DNA of 42,756 bases, from NCBI GenBank assembly GCA_903864435.1, contig CAIPFY010000209.1, forward strand, positions 1-42,756. The letters run 5' to 3'. A program made the position numbers and the translations under genes. Position 1 is the stretch's first letter. Every line of letters begins with the position of its first letter. Origin of the DNA: an uncultured Chloroflexota bacterium. GTDB taxonomy: Bacteria; Chloroflexota; Anaerolineae; Aggregatilineales; Phototrophicaceae. Under the pieces are notes generated by a model. That model did not search any database. It saw nothing but the letters and a program-made list of their open reading frames with translations, and was not told the DNA's origin. Positions 1-9,321 of the stretch are shown one piece after another.

Positions 1-435
1 AGAAATGAGTACCAGCGAAACCAAACTAGCTGCCGCCGCATACAGAACGGTGGTCAACGGGTCATTCCGTTCCAGAAAATACTTCAAGAACGAAACAGCC
101 ATAATCAACACCACCACATTCGCAAGCAACGTCTTGAGTTCATCGAAGTTGCGAATGATGAGCCATGACGGGAGCTTCAATTCGCCGATGAATAACTCAA
201 ACAGCGCCACCGTGAAAATGTATAGCACCGCCACGATCAGGTAGATGTCTAGCAGTTGTATGAATCCGGCCACCGCGTAGGCCGCACCTTTATAAGCGGT
301 GAACAGCGAAATCAGCAAATTCGCCGTTTCGTAAACTGCCCAGATGCTCGAAACCACCGTCGAGATCAACGAAACCACCACCACCAAGACTATCAACAGT
401 TTGGCATTTTCCAGTATCGTCTTGAGTAAGCCCAT
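1..435 (-). CDS. YqhA/UPF0114-like membrane protein (3' end cut by window edge)
   Basis: The minus strand from an ATG at 433-435 stays open to the window edge, giving 145 residues of an integral membrane protein. Hydrophobic stretches lie at about residues 11-32, 52-80, 102-120 and 128-145. The segment ALFELFIGELKLPSWL (78-92), followed by DELKTLL and FLKYF, matches my memory of the UPF0114/YqhA family, whose members are small multi-pass inner-membrane proteins of unknown function. A GAGGG stretch before the ATG can serve as ribosome binding site. The gene starts 12 bases after the tpx stop, so the two are probably co-transcribed. Only the C-terminus is missing. The family call rests on motif resemblance, not on a search. 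Confidence 0.72.
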   Translation of the reverse strand, partial: MGLLKTILENAKLLIVLVVVVSLISTVVSSIWAVYETANLLISLFTAYKGAAYAVAGFIQLLDIYLIVAVLYIFTVALFELFIGELKLPSWLIIRNFDELKTLLANVVVLIMAVSFLKYFLERNDPLTTVLYAAAASLVSLVLIS

Positions 436-447
436 GATGTCCCTCGC

Positions 448-960
448 CTAAATCAGATCGCGCACGGTATTCAGCACGGCCTCGAAATTTACTTCTTGCC
501 CGATAGAAGGCACATACTCCGCGAGGCGCACCACATCATCCGCATCCACCACGAACACCGCCCGCTGGCACACGCCCCAATCGGTATCATGCACACCATA
601 ATCATCTGCAAAGCGCATCCCCCGGCTGCACGACAGCGTGACCACACGCTCAATGCCTTCGGCAGCGCACCACCGCCGCTGCGTAGGGGGCAGATCGGCG
701 CTGACCGCCAGCACCATCACCTGTTCCCCCAAACGCACCGCATCCTCGTTGAAATGCCGCGTCTGCGCGGAGCAAATCTCGGTATCCAGTGAAGGCACAC
801 ACGAGATAATCTTCACCTTGCTACGATAATCTGCCAGCGTTTTATCCTGCCAGCGGTTATCTACCAGCACAAAATCGGGGGCTTTTGCGCCCACTTGCAA
901 CATCTCATTCTGGACGTGATGCTCTTTAGCCCCCACCATCATCCCCGGACGAGTCACCAT
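448..960 (-). CDS. tpx: Thiol peroxidase (Tpx-type peroxiredoxin)
   Basis: Atypical 2-Cys peroxiredoxin that reduces hydroperoxides with electrons from thioredoxin, in the cytoplasm. The active-site stretch PSLDTEICSAQTRHFNE carries the peroxidatic Cys (residue 63 from this start) after the conserved Thr. The RWCAAEG stretch carries the probable resolving Cys98, a spacing of 35 against 34 in E. coli Tpx (61/95). The product is about 170 residues, normal for the family. I chose the ATG at 960 over an in-frame GTG at 981: GAGGAG lies 8 bases upstream of the ATG, and a plausible promoter would place the transcript start near the GTG. The YqhA-like gene follows 12 bases later. Confidence 0.93.
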   Translation of the reverse strand: MVTRPGMMVGAKEHHVQNEMLQVGAKAPDFVLVDNRWQDKTLADYRSKVKIISCVPSLDTEICSAQTRHFNEDAVRLGEQVMVLAVSADLPPTQRRWCAAEGIERVVTLSCSRGMRFADDYGVHDTDWGVCQRAVFVVDADDVVRLAEYVPSIGQEVNFEAVLNTVRDLI

Positions 961-983
961 CAACCTCACTCCTCTACTCACAA

Positions 984-1012
984 TAAATACGCCACGAGAA
1001 AGAGTACAGCAA
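984..1012 (-). promoter_or_regulatory. Putative sigma70-type promoter of tpx
   Basis: On the minus strand TTGCTG (1012-1007) and TATTTA (989-984) are separated by 17 bases. Transcription would start about 15-20 bases before the tpx ATG at 960, leaving a short leader that contains the GAGGAG. Seen by eye only; matches to consensus are moderate. Confidence 0.4.
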
Positions 1013-1046
1013 AGTCAGATGATAACCAACACCGGACAGCCAATCA

Positions 1047-1077
1047 AAAACGCCATTCACATTGGTAATGGCGTTTT
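1047..1077 (-). terminator. Rho-independent terminator after the SPFH gene
   Basis: A perfect 11-bp stem (1047-1057 with 1067-1077, core AACGCCATT/AATGGCGTT) with a 9-base loop lies 25 bases past the SPFH gene stop. On the minus strand it runs into TTTTT, as expected for an intrinsic terminator ending the long SDR-dpp-hyu-SPFH transcript. It separates that operon from tpx. Confidence 0.85.
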
Positions 1078-1101
1078 AATCGAACAGGCAGTCAGGCTAT
1101 C

Positions 1102-3075
1102 CTAGCGACCTGCCCACGCCTTGACCAGCGTCGCCGCCGCCGAAATGGGCAGCGCCCGCAGACTGTCGTCCGCGCTGATGCGCTCCGCCACCGACTTGAG
1201 CGCGGCAGGCAGCGCGTCGTGCTGCGCCAGCAGATCAATCACCTCGCCCAGTGGCAGGTCTTTTTCCAACAGATCGGGCTGCACCGCCAGCGCCGCACCC
1301 ATCAGGGCTTCCAGCGAAAGGCCACTATTGGCTACGTTCCCGTAGCCACGTCCGCCGATGAGCGTGTTCAGCGCGTTCTTAGCCGTATCTGGCAGCGCGT
1401 CGAATACCTGACTCGCCCCCTGCGACCACGAGATCAGTTGCAGCAACCGCTGTGCCGTCGCGCCATCGCCAAAAATATGTGCCTCCATGTTGGCGAGGGC
1501 TTCACCCATCGCTTGAGCGCGGGCAATCTCAATCGCCTGTGTGGTGCTGGAGGCCAGATGCGCCAGTTCAAGCTGCTGTCCCAAACCGTCGTAACTGGAG
1601 AGGGTTTCCAGACGCGCCTTCTCGCCATCGGCCTCGGCAACCATCTTCTGCCGCAGCGTTTCGGCTTCCGCCTGAAGCACCTTGATGCGCTCCATCGAAA
1701 CCTGCACTTCCGCCAGACCGGATGCGCTCTGCCGTTCGCGCTCGCCCTGCGCTTGCAACCGCGCCACCTCGTACTCGGCTTCGGCCTGCGCCCGCTGAAT
1801 TTGCACCTGCAAGCCGGTGAGCGCACTTTCTAGCTCCGCCATATCCTTGCGGCGCTTGCTTTCCAGTTCGACTTCATGATCGCTTTCCAACTGTTTGCGC
1901 CGTGATTCATAGTCCAGATTGAGCAGTTCCAGTTCGCCTTCGCGCCGCGCAATCGTCTGGTCAATGGTGGACGTGGCCGCCTGTAACACCTGCTCCCGCG
2001 CCAGATCAGCCTCGATGCGCTGGCTCTCGGCGGAGAGCTTGCGGATGGTGGCCTCGGAGATTTGAATCTGTCGTTCTTCGTCGGCAATCGCCAGATCGCG
2101 CTCCACCTGAAGTTTTTCGAGGCGCAAGTCTTTATCGGCCTGTTCGCGCAGCAGCGATTCCAGCCGTTCGTTGCGAATGCGCTCCTCGATCAGCGAACGT
2201 TCCGCCAGAATGCGGGCGCGTTCGGCTTCCTCGCGCTTGCTCTCCTGCGTGACCTGCGCTTCGGTTTCCTCCGTCGCCCGAACGACGGTGATGGTCTTTA
2301 AGCGTTCGGCGCGTTCTTTTTCAAGCGACTCTTCAATCGCCATCCGTTCGCGTTCCACATCGGCATCCTGCCGCGAACGCTCCAGCGTCCCCTGCTTCTC
2401 CAGTTGGTTCTTCTCGCTCAACGCCTTTTCGATGATGGCGGCATTGGTACGAGCGACCTGCGCCCCCAACACATCATCTGTCGAGAAATCGCCCTGCGTT
2501 TTGGGGCGCAGCGTAATGATGCTCACGCTTTCCAGAATAATGCCGTTTTCCGCCAGTTCGTCCTTCAAGCGTTCTTTCAGCGCGGCGATAAAATCGCGCC
2601 GCTTCTCCATGAGTTGCTTCAGTTCCAGTCCGGCGGACACATCGCGCACCACGCCTTGTAACTTGGGGTCTACAATGCGCCGGATGGAATCCGCGTCCAC
2701 CGCTTCGCCGCTGATGGTGCGGGCTGCCACGCTGATGCTGGCGGAATTGCTGCCCACTTTGACGAAAAAGCGGGCTTCAAAATCCACATACTGCGGGTCA
2801 ATCGTGACCAGCGGATCGTCACCCATTTTCTTCACGGTAGCCGTAACGGTTTCCAACGACACCCACTTGATGCGGTGCAGGAAACCGAACACCCACGCCG
2901 CGCCGTTGACCACCACCAGCGGTTCCTGCTGCGAACTACGCCCGCCCGTGCGGACGAAAGCCGTGCCAGCAGTCGTCTTGACGTAATGACGCGAGTACAG
3001 GCGCAAAATCAACCAGATCACCGCGATTACGGCGAGGATGATGAGGATAATCTCGACTATATTTCCTAAAGACAT
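1102..3075 (-). CDS. SPFH/flotillin-like membrane scaffold protein
   Basis: A 657-residue protein with one N-terminal membrane helix (about 6-27) and then an SPFH/band-7-like region (about 30-220). A very long charged coiled coil follows (about 200-480) rich in Glu, Arg, Ala and Gln, then a mostly helical C-terminus. This is the layout of flotillins and of the longer YqiK-like proteins, which form membrane-attached oligomers and organise membrane microdomains. It is longer than a typical flotillin (roughly 400-550). AAGGGGG upstream of the ATG is a good ribosome binding site. The gene starts 22 bases after the hyuB stop and ends at a clear terminator, so it is probably the last gene of the transporter-hydantoinase operon. 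Whether it works with those enzymes is unknown. Confidence 0.8.
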   Translation of the reverse strand: MSLGNIVEIILIILAVIAVIWLILRLYSRHYVKTTAGTAFVRTGGRSSQQEPLVVVNGAAWVFGFLHRIKWVSLETVTATVKKMGDDPLVTIDPQYVDFEARFFVKVGSNSASISVAARTISGEAVDADSIRRIVDPKLQGVVRDVSAGLELKQLMEKRRDFIAALKERLKDELAENGIILESVSIITLRPKTQGDFSTDDVLGAQVARTNAAIIEKALSEKNQLEKQGTLERSRQDADVERERMAIEESLEKERAERLKTITVVRATEETEAQVTQESKREEAERARILAERSLIEERIRNERLESLLREQADKDLRLEKLQVERDLAIADEERQIQISEATIRKLSAESQRIEADLAREQVLQAATSTIDQTIARREGELELLNLDYESRRKQLESDHEVELESKRRKDMAELESALTGLQVQIQRAQAEAEYEVARLQAQGERERQSASGLAEVQVSMERIKVLQAEAETLRQKMVAEADGEKARLETLSSYDGLGQQLELAHLASSTTQAIEIARAQAMGEALANMEAHIFGDGATAQRLLQLISWSQGASQVFDALPDTAKNALNTLIGGRGYGNVANSGLSLEALMGAALAVQPDLLEKDLPLGEVIDLLAQHDALPAALKSVAERISADDSLRALPISAAATLVKAWAGR

Positions 3076-3097
3076 CGCTGCTTCCCCCTTGTTCCCA

Positions 3098-5164
3098 CTA
3101 CGGCTTCATCGAACGCCGCAGCGTCGAAACTTCGTCGCTCAACTGCCGCAGCATCGCCCGCAATTCGCTCACTTCGCTGGATGCACTGCCCGAACCCGCG
3201 CTGCTCACTGCGCCTTCGCCCGCCTGAATGAACTGGTTCACCCATGCGTCTACTACAGACCGTTCCACGCCATAGCGCAGCGCCACCACCGATGCGGATG
3301 TTTCGCCGCGAATGATCGCCAGAATCGCATCCACTTTGTCGCCCATGCGAATACCCGCAGCGCCCCGCGAGTCGGCCTTACTGTCATAAGCGCGGCTGTC
3401 GTTGGCGCTGGATGGGACTGCGCCGAAGGCTGTGCGCCCTGCCCCGCTGGAACGCCGCCGTTCGCCGCGTCCGCTGCGCGAGTCGATTACCACGCCATAT
3501 TCGCGCTCGGCCTGCTCCGGGCTGATGTACTCGTTGCGGACATCCCGTTCGATTTCTTCCACCGGACGCGACATCGGGTCGCCATAGCCGCCACCCGTAC
3601 CCGTTGCCATACGCGCCACTTCGCCGCGCTTGAGCTTGTAACGCGCCACTTTGCCGAACACTTTGGAACTGCCGTCGGCATGGAACATTTCCATGTAGTT
3701 GCGCGAACCGGGTTGACCGTTCTTCATACCCCACGGCAGAAACTTGTGCCGCCCGAACGTGCCGGTGACGATGGCCTCATCCGCTGTGATGCGGTAATCG
3801 CGGAACACACCGCGCCCACCGCGATAGCGACCTGCGCCACCGTCCGCATTGTTGAGCGCGAACTGGTCTACCATCACGCCGTAGCGCGTTTCGCACACTT
3901 CCACCGGAATGACGTAGGTTTCGCCATCCCCGATGCAGAACATAGCGTTCTCGCCGTCCCGCCCGATGCCAGCGCCCCATCCGCCGACCTGCGGCTCCAC
4001 AAGGATGAACAACTCGCCCGTATCGGGGTGCTTGCCGCTGATGACCGTGCCGCACACGCTCAGGAAATGCCCCATCGTCAGACGTTCCGGCACAACCGGC
4101 GCCAGCGCCTTCCACACCAGATCAGCGCCAAACTCCATCACTTCCCAGTAGGTCGAGGTCGGCGCGGGGCGGCTGGCGGTTGCCATAGTCCCGTCCGGGC
4201 AGATCACGCGCAACGGACGAAAGCAACCTTCGTTCGCCGGAATTTGCGGGTCAGTCAGCGCCTTGAACAGCACGCGAACCGCCGATTCGAGGCCGGTACG
4301 CCCGCTGTTGATCGGGCCAGCCACCTGCGGGTGCGTTCCGGTGAAGTCGCAGATGAACTCGTCATCCGTCACAGTGACTTTGACGCGCATCACGAACGGC
4401 CCCGGGTCAATGCCGTCGTCATCCACATAATCCACCGCTTCGTACACGCCGCGAGGGATACGCTTGAGTGCCTGCCGCGTCAGTTCCTCGCCGTAATCCA
4501 GCAGCGCATTAATCCCAAACAACACGGTTTCGGCGCTGTAGCGTTCACACAATTCCACAAAACGCATCTCCGCCAAGCGCAGCGAGGCCGCCTGCGCGTT
4601 CATGTCGCCAATGCTCATATCCGGTGTGCGGACGTTGGCACGAATCATATCAATCAGGCCGGGAACCACTTCGCCTTTGATGTACAACTTGATACACGGG
4701 AACTGCATCCCTTCCTGCCAGACATCGGTGCTGTCCGTCGTCCAGCTACCGGGAGACATGCCGCCCACTTCCGTCCAGTGCGCTTTGTTGGCTGCGAAGG
4801 CCACCAACTGCCCTTTGTAGAAGATCGGCATCGCCAGCGTCACATCCGAAAGGTGTGTGCCGCCGCCGCTGTAGGGGTCGTTGGTGATGATGATGTCGCC
4901 GGGGTGCAGATTGTCCCCGAACTTCTCGATCACGCTGCGAACCGCGTGCGTCAGCGTTCCCAGAAAGCCGGTCACGCCGTTGCCCTGCACGATCAGGTTG
5001 CCGTGCGCGTCGGTCAGGCCGCTGGCATAGTCCAGCACTTCGTAGATGATGGTACTCATACTCGTGCGCTGGGTGGCGATGAACATTTCATCACCAATCG
5101 CAATCAACGATTCTTTGATGATTTCCAGCGTAAACGGATCCACTTTGACTGTGTTTTTCGCCAT
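3098..5164 (-). CDS. HyuB-type hydantoinase/oxoprolinase subunit B with extra C-terminal HTH-like tail
   Basis: The first ~570 residues match the B subunit of ATP-dependent hydantoinases and 5-oxoprolinases: ITNDPYSGGGTHLSDVT, NKAHWTEVGGMSPGS and a GRGG-rich region are visible. With HyuA it would open a cyclic amide (hydantoin, oxoproline or similar) using ATP, in the cytoplasm; the substrate cannot be read from sequence. The protein is 688 residues, about 100 longer than usual. The extra part has a low-complexity Ser/Arg/Gly linker, then a helix-turn-helix-like segment at about 609-652 (KVDAILAIIRGE ... VALRYGVERSVVDAWV) resembling transposase-type HTHs, a Ser/Gly linker, and a short amphipathic C-terminal helix. 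It starts 9 bases after the hyuA stop. The enzyme class is secure, the role of the tail is not. Confidence 0.88.
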   Translation of the reverse strand: MAKNTVKVDPFTLEIIKESLIAIGDEMFIATQRTSMSTIIYEVLDYASGLTDAHGNLIVQGNGVTGFLGTLTHAVRSVIEKFGDNLHPGDIIITNDPYSGGGTHLSDVTLAMPIFYKGQLVAFAANKAHWTEVGGMSPGSWTTDSTDVWQEGMQFPCIKLYIKGEVVPGLIDMIRANVRTPDMSIGDMNAQAASLRLAEMRFVELCERYSAETVLFGINALLDYGEELTRQALKRIPRGVYEAVDYVDDDGIDPGPFVMRVKVTVTDDEFICDFTGTHPQVAGPINSGRTGLESAVRVLFKALTDPQIPANEGCFRPLRVICPDGTMATASRPAPTSTYWEVMEFGADLVWKALAPVVPERLTMGHFLSVCGTVISGKHPDTGELFILVEPQVGGWGAGIGRDGENAMFCIGDGETYVIPVEVCETRYGVMVDQFALNNADGGAGRYRGGRGVFRDYRITADEAIVTGTFGRHKFLPWGMKNGQPGSRNYMEMFHADGSSKVFGKVARYKLKRGEVARMATGTGGGYGDPMSRPVEEIERDVRNEYISPEQAEREYGVVIDSRSGRGERRRSSGAGRTAFGAVPSSANDSRAYDSKADSRGAAGIRMGDKVDAILAIIRGETSASVVALRYGVERSVVDAWVNQFIQAGEGAVSSAGSGSASSEVSELRAMLRQLSDEVSTLRRSMKP

Positions 5165-5173
5165 TGGTACGCC

Positions 5174-8100
5174 CTATCCCAGAATGCCAAACCGCTGTTT
5201 ACTACCGCTGCTGGCTGCTTCGATGTGCAGGAAACCGTACTTATCCCGGTAGAACTGCTGATCGGGGTAGATCACCGTCGCCGATGAGGATTCTTCGACC
5301 ACCGCCGGGCCAGCCCCCACCTTGCCGATGGGCAGCAGATCGCGCTCGTAGATCGTGGTCGAAACCGCGCCCATCCCCTCGAAGTACACCGGACGGGTTT
5401 CCTTGCGGGCGCGTCCCATACTCGCGCCATCGGCCTTGATCGGCTTAATCTCCGCTTTGTTCACCATCCCAATCGCCGTCAGATGGTAGCTGACCATCTC
5501 CAGCGGCGACTCCAACCGGAAGGTATACGCCTGTTCGTGCAGGGTGTGGAAATCCGCGCCCACCTGCGCCATCACCGCCGGAGTCAGCGCCCCGTTGGGG
5601 ACGGGGACTTTGACCGTGTGTTCCTGTCCGAGATAGCGCATATCGGCATGACGCTGAATGCGGATGTTCTCGCGCTGGATGCCCTCGGATTCGAGGTTAT
5701 GCCGCGCCTGCGATTCCATCTCCTCATACAGCCCCGTCACGGCGGTCAGGTCTGCGCCATCCACACGCATGATGCGCGTCCGCAGCGTATCAATCTGCAA
5801 ATCGCTCATCAGCATCCCGAAGGCCGAGAACACGCCGGGGTAGACCGGAATCAGCACCTTTTTGCAGCGCAGTTCGCGCATCATCGCGCCGGCGTGCATC
5901 GGGCCGCCGCCGCCAAACGCCACCAGTACAAAATCACGCGGGTCATAACCGCGCCGCACCGAGATCAGCTTGATGGCGTTCATCTTGCCGAAATCCGAAA
6001 TACGGATGATGCCCAGTGCCGCTTCTTCGATGCTGGTGTTGAAATGCTCGGCAATCGGCTTGATGGCCTGCCGCGCTTTTTCGAGGCTGACTTTCAACTC
6101 ACCGCCGAGGAAGTTGCGGGCATTCAAGCGCCCTACCACCAGATTCGCATCGGTCACAGTCGGCTTGGTGCCGCCCTGATCGTAGCAGGCCGGCCCCGGC
6201 ACCGCCCCCGCGCTGATCGGCCCCACGCGCAGCGCCCCCGCGTCGTCTACATAGGCGATACTGCCGCCGCCCGAACCGATTTCGACAATATCAATCGTCG
6301 GGACGAGGATCGGATAGCCGGCAAACTCGCGGGTATGCTCAATTTTGTATTCCGTCGTGATTTTCGGTTTGCCGCCTTCAATCAGCGAAGTCTTCGCCGT
6401 CGTGCCGCCCACATCAAACGCGATCACGTTCGGCTCGCCGATCAGGTCGCCAATCCGCGCCGACCCGATCACGCCCGCCACCGGCCCCGACTCGACCAGA
6501 TTGATCGGCGTGCGCTTGGCGAGGGCAAATGTGGCGCTGCCGCCGTTGGACTGCATAATGTGCAGCACGTCGCTCATGCGCTTCTGGTTGGTCAGCTTGG
6601 TTTCAAGGTTATCCAGATACTTCTTCGCCGTCGGCAGGATGTAACTGTTGAATACCGCCGTGCTGGTGCGCTCATATTCGCGCCATTCACCCGTGACCTC
6701 GTGCGAGAGCGTGTAGGGGATATGCGGCGCGGTCTGGTGCAAAATCTCGCCCGCTTCGATTTCATGCGCGGGATTGGTGTAAGCATGCAGGAAGCACACC
6801 GCGATACTTTCCACACCCTCTTTGACCAGTTGCGACACCATGCGGCGCATCTCATCGCGGTCTAGCGGCGTGAGAACTTCGCCTTTGTAATTCAGGCGTT
6901 CGGTCACTTCGAGGCGCAGATGGCGCTCCACGAACGGCTTCGGCTTGGAATACGACAGGTTGTAGATGTCCGGGCGGTTGGAACGCTGAATCTCCAGCAC
7001 ATCGCGGAAGCCGCGTGTGGTAATCAGGCCGGTTTTCACGCCTTTGCGTTCGGTCAGCGCGTTAATCACCACCGTCGTGCCATGCACAAAGAACGAGGTG
7101 CGCGCCGTGTCCAGCTTGCTCGATTTGTTCAGCGTGTCCAGAATGCCCTGCGAAAAATCATGCGGGGTGGTGGAGGCTTTGGCGACGCTGATTTCGCCCG
7201 TATCCTCATTCAGTACCACCAGATCGGTAAACGTGCCGCCGATGTCGGTGGCGATGCGGTAGCCTCTCATGTGTTTTGTTCTCCGAACGGTATTCGCATA
7301 AGGTTCGCCCGATGCCGTGATAATCCCTAACGGCAGGTTTTGCAGCGCCAGATGACAGGCCGCCTGATGACCGCGCCACACCTCATCCAGCCCCGGTTCT
7401 TCTACTTTGCACAGGTCAATTTGCGCGGCGGGGCAACGCGGGCTGAAGCGGCAGCCCTTCCCGATGGCTCGCTGGCTGACTTCGCCCTGCAAGATGATTT
7501 CGCCGCGCTTCTGTTCGATCTTGGCTTCGGGCGCGGCGGAGAGCAGCGAAATGGTATATGGATGCTTGGGGTCTTCAAAAATCTCACTGGTGGGAGCCAT
7601 CTCCACGATGCGCCCCAGATACATAATTCCGATCCGGTCACACACGTAGCGCAGCACATTCAAATCGTGCGAGATGAACAGATAGCTCAAGCCCAGTTCG
7701 TCGCGCAGTTTGAGCAGCAAATTGAGGATGGTGGCCTGTACCGACACATCCAACGCCGAGGTTGGCTCATCCAGAATCAACAGTTTGGGGTTGAGCGCCA
7801 GCGCCCGCGCAATCCCGATGCGCTGCCGCTGCCCGCCGCTGAACTCGTGCGGATAACGGTCAAGATGTTCTTCCTGCAAGCCGACCAGATGCAGCAGTTC
7901 GCGCACGCGCTTCTCACGGTTGGCATCATCGCCAATGTTGTGGATTTGCAGCGGCTCAAGGATGAGCGAGCGCACATTCATGCGCGGATCGAGCGCGGCG
8001 AACGGGTTCTGAAAGATGATCTGCATTTCCTCGCGGGCGCGGCGCAATTCGGCCTCGCCCAGCGTCGCCAGATCACGCCCCTCGATCAGCACCTCGCCGC

Positions 8101-8302
8101 CCGTCGGCTCGATCAGCCGCAGGATGGCGCGGCCTATCGTGGTCTTGCCTGACCCCGACTCGCCGGCAATGCCAACCACTTCACCCGGCTCGATGGTCAG
8201 GTCAACCCCGTCCACCGCTTTGATGAAGCTGGTGCTGCGGCGCAAAATACCCTGATGCACAGGGAAATAAACTTGCAGTCCTCGGACTTCCAGCAGACTC
8301 AT
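5174..8302 (-). CDS. In-frame fusion: Dpp/Opp-type ABC ATPase (N-terminal) + HyuA hydantoinase subunit A (C-terminal)
   Basis: One uninterrupted 1042-residue frame joins two normally separate proteins. Residues 1-~320 are an oligopeptide-type ATPase (DppF-like): Walker A GESGSGKT at 47-54, signature [15 protein letters not shown], Walker [13 protein letters not shown], and the Cys-containing C-terminal segment [10 protein letters not shown] linker of about 25 residues follows, then from Met345 a full ~698-residue HyuA beginning [15 protein letters not shown], the actin-like ATP-binding start of hydantoinase/oxoprolinase A subunits. Met345 (7268-7270) has its own ribosome binding site (GGAGAA, 8 bases upstream), so HyuA may also be made alone. 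An out-of-frame TAG at 7327-7329 sits where an ATPase of usual length would stop, so a one-base indel or sequencing error could explain the fusion. It overlaps dppD by 4 bases and is followed by hyuB. Confidence 0.85.
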   Translation of the reverse strand: MSLLEVRGLQVYFPVHQGILRRSTSFIKAVDGVDLTIEPGEVVGIAGESGSGKTTIGRAILRLIEPTGGEVLIEGRDLATLGEAELRRAREEMQIIFQNPFAALDPRMNVRSLILEPLQIHNIGDDANREKRVRELLHLVGLQEEHLDRYPHEFSGGQRQRIGIARALALNPKLLILDEPTSALDVSVQATILNLLLKLRDELGLSYLFISHDLNVLRYVCDRIGIMYLGRIVEMAPTSEIFEDPKHPYTISLLSAAPEAKIEQKRGEIILQGEVSQRAIGKGCRFSPRCPAAQIDLCKVEEPGLDEVWRGHQAACHLALQNLPLGIITASGEPYANTVRRTKHMRGYRIATDIGGTFTDLVVLNEDTGEISVAKASTTPHDFSQGILDTLNKSSKLDTARTSFFVHGTTVVINALTERKGVKTGLITTRGFRDVLEIQRSNRPDIYNLSYSKPKPFVERHLRLEVTERLNYKGEVLTPLDRDEMRRMVSQLVKEGVESIAVCFLHAYTNPAHEIEAGEILHQTAPHIPYTLSHEVTGEWREYERTSTAVFNSYILPTAKKYLDNLETKLTNQKRMSDVLHIMQSNGGSATFALAKRTPINLVESGPVAGVIGSARIGDLIGEPNVIAFDVGGTTAKTSLIEGGKPKITTEYKIEHTREFAGYPILVPTIDIVEIGSGGGSIAYVDDAGALRVGPISAGAVPGPACYDQGGTKPTVTDANLVVGRLNARNFLGGELKVSLEKARQAIKPIAEHFNTSIEEAALGIIRISDFGKMNAIKLISVRRGYDPRDFVLVAFGGGGPMHAGAMMRELRCKKVLIPVYPGVFSAFGMLMSDLQIDTLRTRIMRVDGADLTAVTGLYEEMESQARHNLESEGIQRENIRIQRHADMRYLGQEHTVKVPVPNGALTPAVMAQVGADFHTLHEQAYTFRLESPLEMVSYHLTAIGMVNKAEIKPIKADGASMGRARKETRPVYFEGMGAVSTTIYERDLLPIGKVGAGPAVVEESSSATVIYPDQQFYRDKYGFLHIEAASSGSKQRFGILG
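7268..7284 (-). promoter_or_regulatory. Internal ribosome binding site and ATG for HyuA inside the fused frame
   Basis: On the minus strand GGAGAA (7284-7279) lies 8 bases before ATG (7270-7268), which is codon 345 of the fused frame and the natural HyuA start. A well-placed Shine-Dalgarno here suggests that HyuA was, or still is, translated on its own. Confidence 0.65.
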
Positions 8303-9321
8303 GCGTGCCTCTCGTCCGTATACAGATAACAGGCGGTTTCATGGGTGGGGCCGATCCGCGCCACGGCTGGCGGGTGCAGATGACAGTGCGACATCCGCGC
8401 CGGACAGCGCGGGTGGAAACGGCAACCTGTCGGGGGCTTGAGGAAGCTAGGCGGTGCGCCATGAATGCCGCGCAACATCCCACGCTCCACTTGATCGGTG
8501 GGAATGGCCTCCAGCAGCCCCTTCGTATAAGGATGCTTGGGATTCTCGAAGATGTCGCGCACCGTGCCGCTTTCCGCCACAATGCCGCCGTACATCACCG
8601 TAATGCGGTCACAGATGCGGGCGACCACGCCCAGATCGTGTGTAATCACAATCGCGGACATATTGCGTTCGCGCACCAGTTCTTGAATCAAGCGCAGGAT
8701 TTGCGCCTGCATTGCCACATCCAGCGCCGTCGTCGGCTCGTCCGCGATCAGCAGATCGGGGTTGCCTGCCAGCGCAATCGCAATCAACACGCGCTGCTTC
8801 TGCCCGCCGGAGAGCTGATGCGCGTAGCTGTTCATCCGATGCGCCGCGTCAGGAATACCCACCCGATCCAACAGTGCAATCGCTTCTTCCCGCGCTTGCT
8901 GACGTTGGCGGCGGTTGAACCAGCGTCCCACCGGGAGCAGCTTCCAACCGGGGATGCCGTACTTTTGCACCAGAACCGCGTCGGTCAGCAGTTCACCGAT
9001 GGAAAACACCGGATTCAGGTTGGTAGTCGGGTCTTGAAACACCATCCCCAAGCGTTGAGCGCGGAAACGTTGCAGCGCCCCCCCGCTTTTGGTCAGCACT
9101 TCTTCGCCCTCGAATAGCACGCTTCCGGTTAGAACACCATTCGGAACAAGATGCGCGATGCTCAGGGCGGTCATGGTTTTGCCGCTGCCGGTTTCGCCTA
9201 CGATTCCGAGGATTTCGCCGCGCTTCAGCGTCAGATCAACGCCATCCAGCACGCGGGAAACGCCGTCAAAGCCGCTAAATTCCAGCTTCAGGCCGCGAAT
9301 TTCGACAAGAGTGTCTGCCAT
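8299..9321 (-). CDS. dppD: Dipeptide/oligopeptide-type ABC transporter ATPase (DppD-like)
   Basis: A 340-residue ATPase of the DppD/OppD class, one of two that power the importer encoded here. Walker A GETGSGKT is at 42-49, followed by signature LSGGQKQRV, Walker [13 protein letters not shown] and the switch His in ITHDLG. The C-terminus has the family's Cys-bearing GCRFHPRCP segment (oligopeptide-transporter C-terminal region). The start abuts the dppC stop (adjacent codons) and the end overlaps the next ATPase by 4 bases, so translation is coupled. The neighbouring hyuA/hyuB genes suggest that the cargo may be a cyclic amide or peptide-like compound rather than simple dipeptides; that is inference. 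The symbol is by family resemblance. Confidence 0.9.
   Translation of the reverse strand: MADTLVEIRGLKLEFSGFDGVSRVLDGVDLTLKRGEILGIVGETGSGKTMTALSIAHLVPNGVLTGSVLFEGEEVLTKSGGALQRFRAQRLGMVFQDPTTNLNPVFSIGELLTDAVLVQKYGIPGWKLLPVGRWFNRRQRQQAREEAIALLDRVGIPDAAHRMNSYAHQLSGGQKQRVLIAIALAGNPDLLIADEPTTALDVAMQAQILRLIQELVRERNMSAIVITHDLGVVARICDRITVMYGGIVAESGTVRDIFENPKHPYTKGLLEAIPTDQVERGMLRGIHGAPPSFLKPPTGCRFHPRCPARMSHCHLHPPAVARIGPTHETACYLYTDERHA

Noticed and set aside
5-244. Plus-strand open frame at the left edge
   Set aside because: The minus strand encodes a coherent YqhA-like membrane protein across the same bases, which explains the open frame.
3038-5287. 749-residue plus-strand open frame opposite hyuB
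   Set aside because: It is a shadow of a high-GC gene. Its His/Arg-rich low-complexity translation has no recognisable domain, and the opposite strand matches HyuB throughout.
5483-6865. 460-residue plus-strand open frame opposite hyuA
   Set aside because: Antisense shadow of HyuA with no motifs or convincing ribosome binding site.
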